From Antedon bifida (taxonomy: Eukaryota; Echinodermata; Crinoidea; Comatulida; Antedonidae): 64,000 nt of DNA. Position numbers and translations under genes: made by a program. This document shows, one piece after another, positions 52,301 to 61,300 of the stretch (position 1 is the first letter of the stretch; each line of letters begins with the position of its first letter). The notes under the pieces are model-generated. The model was not told the DNA's origin. It worked only from the letters and a program-made list of their open reading frames with translations, and made no database searches. The stretch spans positions 12,364,085 through 12,428,084 of the forward strand of contig OY727103.1 in the NCBI GenBank assembly GCA_963402885.1, written 5' to 3'.

Positions 52301-55300
52301 GAGATAAGAGCGGACAAAAGACAACTAGCTGATTTCCAATGTAAAATAAAGGTTTAAAAATATTGGTAAGTTTAGTTGTTAGCAGTGATGATAAAGTCAC
52401 ATCTTATATGCTTTTATTTATTTATTTATTTCTTTCAGTGATACATAAAAAGGGAGCACTGAGGAGACAAGAGCTGTCAAAGACAACTATCGCAAATAAA
52501 GAATGTGACTCTCCAACTTATTGTACAATATATGGAACAAAAAAGAAGTGACATAATTTATCCAAAGATATACCTACCAGTAGATTGTGTCTCCCCCGAA
52601 ACAATTCTTCAGTGACCCATCTCAAAGATGACACCAGAGTTCTTGCCTCGCATCGGAACCGGTCAGACAGAAGGTCAACACCTGGAACAAGGTACTGCAC
52701 CTCGCAGCCTTCACCGATGTCATAGAGGGCGTAGTCACGATCAGCGGTGGGATGCGGGAGTGAGGTACGAAAGATGGCCTTGAACAGGTAGGCTGATAAA
52801 AAACAGCTTTCCATGCGTAGCCCCAAGTCAGATGTTAAAATATATCTATTGAAATAAATTAATATTAGTAAACGTATCTCCAGAATTAGAAAGACATTTT
52901 AGCATTGGTTTATATACCATTTAAAGAGTGCTCAAGGCGCGTAAATAAAATGAAATTCAATATACAATATCTGGCTTAACAATACGCAATGTTTTTGGAA
53001 GAACAGAACTCCACCACCAATACTCACTGAGCAATCTTAGACGCCAGAATGGCACCAAGAAGACATCCCCACATGCCGCATCTCTGTAACAGCTGAGTGC
53101 TGATGTCATCTTCACTGTTCTTGCCAAGGACTTGACGCCACGTGCTGAGTGTGTCAGAGGTCAGCAAAATCAGGTCTAGCCCCTCTGACCACCACTTGTA
53201 CGCAGCTCTGAAAAGATATATATCAAATTATAAACTAAATGATATATATAATAATATGATAAATAAGTAACAGTTATCGAACTGTAGTTCATAATTTTAT
53301 TTTAGTTGTTAAAAGAGTGGGGGATGCGCACAAAATACAATTTCTTGGATACGTTCCTGTGATCTTCAACTTGTCTTGAGTGAGCTTGGTGGTAGATAAT
53401 CATGCAAAACTGCATTCATAACTCCTTAAAGCTCTGCCTACACTATCAAACTAGTTTAAAAAAAGTGTGATGTACCCAAATATGGTAATAATATGACATC
53501 ATCGTATCCATATATGGGCACATCACATAAAGTTTGATAGTGTAGACAGAGCTTTAGATAGTAAAACACACATGACTCACCTGCTATTGCCAGCATGATA
53601 GTAAAGGTTCCCTAGTTCATGACTTCCCTGAGCTGCCAAATCCTTGTGTTTTCTTGATAGTAGCATTTCTGTGAAGAAGTGAAAAAGAATATGGCTTGAA
53701 TTGGTTTTTTTAGTTTACCTCAAGCTCTGTCTACACTATCAAACTTTGATAAAAAAAGTATGATGTACCTAAATATGGTGGTGATATGCCCAAATATGGT
53801 AGTGACATGACATCATCATGTCCATATTATGGCCACATCACATTTTATTTTCACATAAAATTTGATAATGTCGATAGCGCTTTTTTCAATGACACATGTA
53901 ACAAAAACGAACCCTACCTATTGTTTTAGTATACGATGACATGACAACAGCAAGCTGTGACCGAGGCAGAGCTGGGGTTTGAATCTCACTCATGCTTGTG
54001 AACTCTGAGTTCTTAAGGTCAGGGGGCACATCTCCTTGTGTGTTGTCATCTGTCTCAGTGAAGTCTACATGACTTTGTCGACTTGTGCTAGAGCCTGAAG
54101 GAAAATTATCGGGGATGAATTAGCATGTAGTTGAAAAGTAACATCTGAGTCCACAGTTCATAGAGACTATTTGTATTATGCGTTATACAAATTTAAAACC
54201 ATTAATGATAAATGGTGAATAGGGAGAGCCTAAATGAAAAAGGAAAATCATATGAGATGAATTAGTAAACAATGAGAAATGGTCATGAGGTAATTTCCGA
54301 TTGATTGTAATCAAAACAGTACTGGGTTTGTTCTACTATCGTTCCTGCTCCCAAAAGTCATCAGGAATGAATTAATATACAATGATAAATGGGGAATATT
54401 TCTATAAGTCGAAAGCTGAAAGGAGTCCGGGTTTTGAATAGAACATTATTCACCAGTGTATTTACAAAGCAGAGCATGCAATAGTACATTCAGAAGTTAT
54501 AATTTGAGAAAATAATGCATGACAGGTGATCAAATCAACCATTCAAATGGCAAGAACACATATTCAGATCACTGGACATCAATCAGAACATTTCTTTTTC
54601 TAACAGTACCCAGAATAACCTAGTACATCTTTCAAGACGAGTAGAGGGTTACCCCAGTGTACTAGTACACACACACACACACAGCCACTGTCACACACAA
54701 CCACTGATCATAACTGGGCCCTCTAGGAGAACAGTCTTTGACTGAAGAGGTCATCCAGTATAAAGAAATAACAACAAAAATAATAATAACAAATCTTGTT
54801 GAGTTATTGTAACATTAAATAAACTTACATATCTGCTGTCCAGCTAAGTACAGAACAAGAAGCTTCCTAGAGTGTTGCAGCGCCCTTGATGTGTAGTAAC
54901 AAGTATCAAGTGCTTGGCGGAAGTTCTGAAGACTGTCAGTGACATCTAAAGGAACACACACCAGCTTCATAGCATCACGGGCACCTGCAAAATATAATAC
55001 AAGTTGACTTCTTTAACAAGGTAGAAACTTCAACAATAAGACTAATAATCAACCATTTCTCTTTGATGGCTGGATGGCTATGGATTGGTCCATAATAAAT
55101 AAGCATACATACCTCCATAGACATTGTGCCCCTCAGGGTCTATTCTACCCCCCATGTCTAATGGTTCCAACTCCCTATCCTGCATATTGCTTATAACATA
55201 CGTACCTCCATAGACATTGTGCCCCTCAGGGTCTATTCTACCCCCCATGTCTAATGGTTCCAACTCCCTATCCTGCATACTGCTTATAACATACGTACCT

Positions 55301-58300
55301 CCATAGACATTGTGCCCCTCAGGGTCTATTCTACCTCCCATGTCTAATGGCTCCAACTCTCTATCCTGCATACTGCTTATAACATACGTACCTCCATAGA
55401 CATTGTGCCCCTCAGGGTCTATTCTACCCCCCATGTCTAATGGTTCCAACTCCCTATCCTGCATACTGCTTATAACATACGTACCTCCATAGACATTGTG
55501 CCCCTCAGGGTCTATTCTACCACCCATGTCTAATGGTTCCAACTCCCTATCCTGCATACTGCTTATCAGATGTACGTTCATATAGTTTTTGACTGTGATA
55601 GGTTCACCAGTGATTTCATCAGGAAACTTAAAAGCATTCTGAGGGGGTTCTGGTCCGCCATATGCCTTGACCCTTGACCTCAGTTTCTGCTGGGCTTGAC
55701 AGATCAACGGCCCAACCTGTTCTGAATATCGTTCACTGTAACATATAAATAAATGAGTTTTATTATCAGAATTTTCTAATGTCTCTTCTGTTTCCGTATT
55801 GCTGAAAATACATCCAAACATAAAGAGTGATATTTCAACATGATTTACACCATTTCCACACCTATATAGATTAATCTTACTCTATTGTATTTTTTAGCCA
55901 CTTTTATCAGAGAATGTTTTGGTGCAATTTTTCTGTGTATTTTAACTGTTTTATTTATGTTATGCCAGTTTTCAAAACAAATTTCTGTTCATTATTGAAT
56001 GGACTAATAACTATGAATACTGTTTTTCGAGACTCTTTTTTCACTTACTTTGTGAGAACATTAAATCTCATAGCCAAGTCAGCAAGTCGCTCCCATTGCT
56101 GCTCATAATACAGCATTTCCAGCACTCTCAGAACGATACGTCGGATCCAGTGCTTGTCTACCATACTGCAATCGTCCATGTACTTCTCAAATTTCAAGCT
56201 AGCGCCCCCAAGTTCATCGGTCACTGTCCCCATCAGGTCACTATTCACCATATCTTTCATACTTTTCTTGGACTAAGGAGAAATAAAAGATATTAATATT
56301 AGAAAAGAAATAGTATTAATGTTGTAACATAATGGAAATAAATGAAAATGTAAATATCTTATTTTATTTCTTCCTTTTATTAAGTGCTATTTACATAGTG
56401 CTTGACACATTATTAAGTACATAATAAGTAAGTAAGATATTTTGTGTTTTTTTGTACTTTTCTTTTCAAACAAAAAAATCCACTTTCCAAGTGTACTGCA
56501 AAGGTCTCTAAAAAACTTGCAACCACCTAAACCATAACAAACGTACTGTACCTTGGAGCGGCTGTCATTTTGCAGTACATTCAACATGTCCAAGTGTACC
56601 ACAAAGGTCTCTAAAAACATCGCAACCACCTATCATTTAAAGCATAACAAACTAACTGTACCTTTGAGCGGCTGTCATTTTGCAGTACATTCAACATGTC
56701 CAGAATGCAGTCAGCAGCCACAAAGAATGGCTGACAGACGATAGATCTGATGGCTTCAACAGAGAAGATCCCGGAGGAGTACCCACCAGCGAAGCTATAC
56801 AGAAGGGCAGTGTGAGCACAGTTCCACATGGCTCGGGCGGCATTCTGTAACAAAGTCCAATGCTGTCCTCTATGGGCTAACACCTGGACGGAAAAAAAGA
56901 AGGTTTTTAATTGAGTTGAGTGGTCGAGCGGTTAAGGCAGGGGGGCTGCAAACGGTGCAAACTATACAATCAGCACAGGTTCAAGACACTCGACTATAGT
57001 TCTGGTGGAAGAACAAGTCTTAAAACTGGAGGTCTAATGTACACATGTGGCTCATGTGCACTTTAAAGTACATATTTCGAAAGAGTAGGGGGTTAACCTG
57101 GTGTGCTGGTCCATTCAGCCCATGTCGTTGTGAAAAAACGAAAGAAATTGTCTTTGACCTTTTAATATTAAACTTACAACTGCCCTCTTGAGGTTGTTGA
57201 AAGCCTTGTTTAAATCATTTGTGAGAGCCTGCAGTGAGACAGCATTATATTCCTGATGATTATGATGTCTCTCTTGTCTACCAGGCCTGTCTACTTCAGT
57301 TGACCGATAAGTTGGTACACTGTCTGACTGTTTATCATCAGGAGGGGGTGGTAGCTTCTTCAACTTTCCACCTGAAAATAATGTTAACAAGGTTAAAGGT
57401 CAACTATGTCAGAATGCCTTGCCTGACATTCATAGCTCTAGAGGTTGTAGGTTGAAAACAGCATTTTTTTCACAAATACTCTCAAATTTAAAGGTTTTTT
57501 TATTTTATATATATAATTATTTGTTGTTTTGGCAAAAAATCTGACTTGATATCCAGACACAACAATAAGTTTATTTAGCATAATTTATTTGTACATTATT
57601 ACAGTCAACTCTCCAAATACCGAACTTCCTGAAAACTGAAAACTTTCCCAAAACTAGCCTCTTCTTGAGGTCAAAATTGATTTTTATAATTTAAAGCAAC
57701 CAAAAAGTGTCTGGTATTGGGAGAGTTGACTATATACTACTTTTTGAATAATAATAATACTGTTCAATTTATATAGCACAAAATACAGGGCGCCTCTAAG
57801 AGCTGAACAATCAAAATGTAAAAAGCACAAAATTAACTAATTAGATATATTAGATAATTCTAATACAACATACCGACAGTAGCGGCAGCTGCCACTTCAA
57901 TAGCTGACTGATGAACTCTCAACCCTTGCTTTCCTATGTTGATTTGGTGTAGCTTCTTAATTATAGCATCATTAGCGCCCTCTCTTGTATCGTCCTGACG
58001 TGTAACGGCTCTAGAGGGACCACCATCCCAGCCTACCACTAGAGTTCCTGACGTCTCAAATGTGATCCATTCATTGTCAATGTAAGAGGACCTATTAAAA
58101 CAAATTTGGATAATTAAAACTAAAACATAAATTGAATTGAAAAGTATGCAAAAGTACACCGGCAGTGAAGTCAACTGATACTAAGTATCCGTCAAAGAAG
58201 AAGATGGCTACAAGAACAGTAACAGCAAAATACAACAAATAAGCACAAAGCCTGAAGTAAGCAAAGTAATAACAGTTAACTCTCCCATTACCAAACTTTT

Positions 58301-61300
58301 AGAATTAAAGACACATTTTGAATACCAGACTTTCCAGAAAACCAGACATATTGGGCAAGCCCAAAGGAGAGTTGCTATTTATTTATTGTTGAACTTGCTA
58401 TTGTTTTTAGCTTTCACACCAGTCCCACCCTATTCCACTTATATTTCCAGTTTCGTGGACTTTCTGCATTCTCACTCCTGAGGACGATCAAAGCATATTG
58501 ATCGAAACGTCGAGAGACTCAACAGTTCTTTTCAGAACTAAATATACGTGGTGTACTGCAAACTATATATCGACAATAAAAGTGCGGCGTACCTGTAGAT
58601 GTCACCTGACGTGGGTCCAAGCAGTTTGTTGCGTTTCTCCACTTTGTTTAGAAACTGCGCAAAGAAGCACAGACCTTGCAGGATGTTGAGTTGACATCGC
58701 CATGGTAACTCATCGGAGCAGATATTCCTCAATCTCTGTCTTCTCTTCATTGTACGGTAGAACTCTGGCAGAGTTCTGTCAAGAATTTCAAATGACTACA
58801 AAAAAATAATCAACATTTATATTAACATCAAGGCTGTGGATTAGTTAGGGAGGGAGACACAGAATTGTAACTTTGTAGGTGGAGTGTACTGTGAAATAAC
58901 TTTGTGTTTATAAACATTTTTTTAAATATTTATTTCATTCTGTTGATCAAGTGGGTCAATCAAGGATAAAAACACAAAAAAGTACAAAAACATCTTATTT
59001 CCACCGTGGTCCCTAAATAAAACACCTTAAATAATTAACAACAGAATTGTAGAATAAACATATCAAAAATATAAAAAGAATACACCAAGAATTGATACAT
59101 AATAATATTATAAATCAAGATAGTAAATACATACCTTTAATTCTTTCTCTTCCTGGGATGCTTTAGCAGCTTCTGACATCCTCTGGTTTGACCTCACGTG
59201 AACCAGCAGTTGGAACTTCTTTCTCTTCTTTCTTGGACTCTTTCCATCTGGTGACTTCAGGTGGGACTTGTTAATCTTAAACACAACAGACATTTTTTTA
59301 ATGTATGTGGGCATCTAATCAAACGATATTGCAAGTGTTTGCAACTTTCCTTACAAAAAAGATTTATATAAATGTAATTGTATTACTCAGTTGAAGAAAA
59401 TTATGATTGGTCCCTCTCTATGGAGCCATGGCAACCACGTCTATCATGATCTACTCTTAAGCTTGGTTCCCACTAGGGCACAATGCAAGGACAGAAACGC
59501 AATGTAAGCGTGTTGACCAATGACATGACAAGTGAATAATCCATTGCTTGTGATGGGTAAACTCACTTACGTTGCGTTACGCCCTTGTGTTGAGTCTCTA
59601 GTGGGAACCAAGCAATAGGGTTGTGTATCAAGTTCTTTAGCCTGAACATGGGACTAACGGCTTTACATCTCATCTGAAGAACGAGGCAATACGAATACAC
59701 TATCTTGCTTAAGGATACAAGTAATATGGAACACACATGCCATATTTACCTTTGAGAATTCAATAGCGGCAGCAGCAAATTTCTTGGGGTCATCGCCAGC
59801 TACTGTGAGGGCGCCCTGCTGTTTGGTGAGGATTAGCTTAGCTGATGAAAGATGTTCATTACGTCTAAACATATATAACAAAACAAAATAATAATAATAA
59901 TAGTTCATTCTTATATAGCGCATATAAGCAAGCTGCGCTGCACATTATTATCCCGGTCATAATAATGCAGCAGCAATCAGCGCAAAGTTGTGTCTTGATC
60001 TAATCGGTACCCATTTTATACACATTGTTATGTTACAAAACACAATATTTTGTATTATTTATCTGTAATTAGGGATAAGGGATGACTTGAAAACAGCACT
60101 AAATTACACTGGCACACACCTGGGATAAATGGCATAAAATAGTAAGAATGCTATGTTTAATGACGATGACACAATATATGTACGAAATATCATCATCATC
60201 ATCATAAACCACAAAGACATTCTCAAACATTTACCTGAGGAGCCATGTTTTGGTTTCATCGCACCATTCAGTTGCTATGTCAACTAAACCTTCACTCAAT
60301 GCCTTCTGCATGACTTGAACAAAGAATTCCAAATACCGAGCACGACGCCGGAATTTAACAACTAAATAAATACGTAAATTAAGCAGAAATATTTTTATTT
60401 TTGTTTCTAAAGACAGTCATTTAAGCAGGGTGAAAAAACAAATGTCCACTTTAGGATAGAATAGACACCATTATTTCCACTTGTTTTGTGGATGAAATAA
60501 GTTATCTTATCTTATCTTACTTGCCTTGTACCTACATATTTTTTGTGTATTGCTTACCTTCTTTGTATGCATGTCTGCTTGGAAGAGTTGCTATAAACGC
60601 ATGTAGAATGTTTGGGTCTTCTGAACCTGTCAACTCATTCGTACTGTGAGCTGGAAAAGCAAGTCATGAATCAAGAAATTACAAAGTGTCATGTGCCTAA
60701 ATATGGTAATGATATGCCCAAATATGGTAGTGATATGACATCATCATGTCCATATATGGGCATATCACATTTTTTTGTTACATAAAGTTTGATAGTGTAG
60801 ACAGAGCTTTATATAAAAACAACTTGTTGAGAATAGCAAGAGAGAAGTAATTGGAGAACTTTGGAGGCGGGATCTCCTGATCCTGAAGAAGATGATGATT
60901 TGATAGAATTACCTAGTTTTGAGAGCTTCAACATGTGAGCTTCCAGAGCACGAAGTTCTTCATTCTGAGGTCCTTCGACGTTGAACGTCAGCAGACCTCC
61001 TCGTTTTACTTTTTTCTTGCGGTGTGACTGAGCTCCACCAGCATTCTCATCGGTCTCAGCAAATTCAACAACGGTTTCCTGTGCCTTGGGTTTTTCTGAT
61101 TCCTAGTCACAATTATATTAGGAAAAAATCAAAAAATAATTATTGTAATCATATAAGGAGACAAAAGAGACACTATGCTATTTATGGAATTGAAAACGTA
61201 TCTTAATTATTTACTAGGATAAATTTTGTGAATTTTAACAAACTATGCCTACACTATCAAACTTTATGTGACAAAAAATGTGATATGCACATATATGGAC

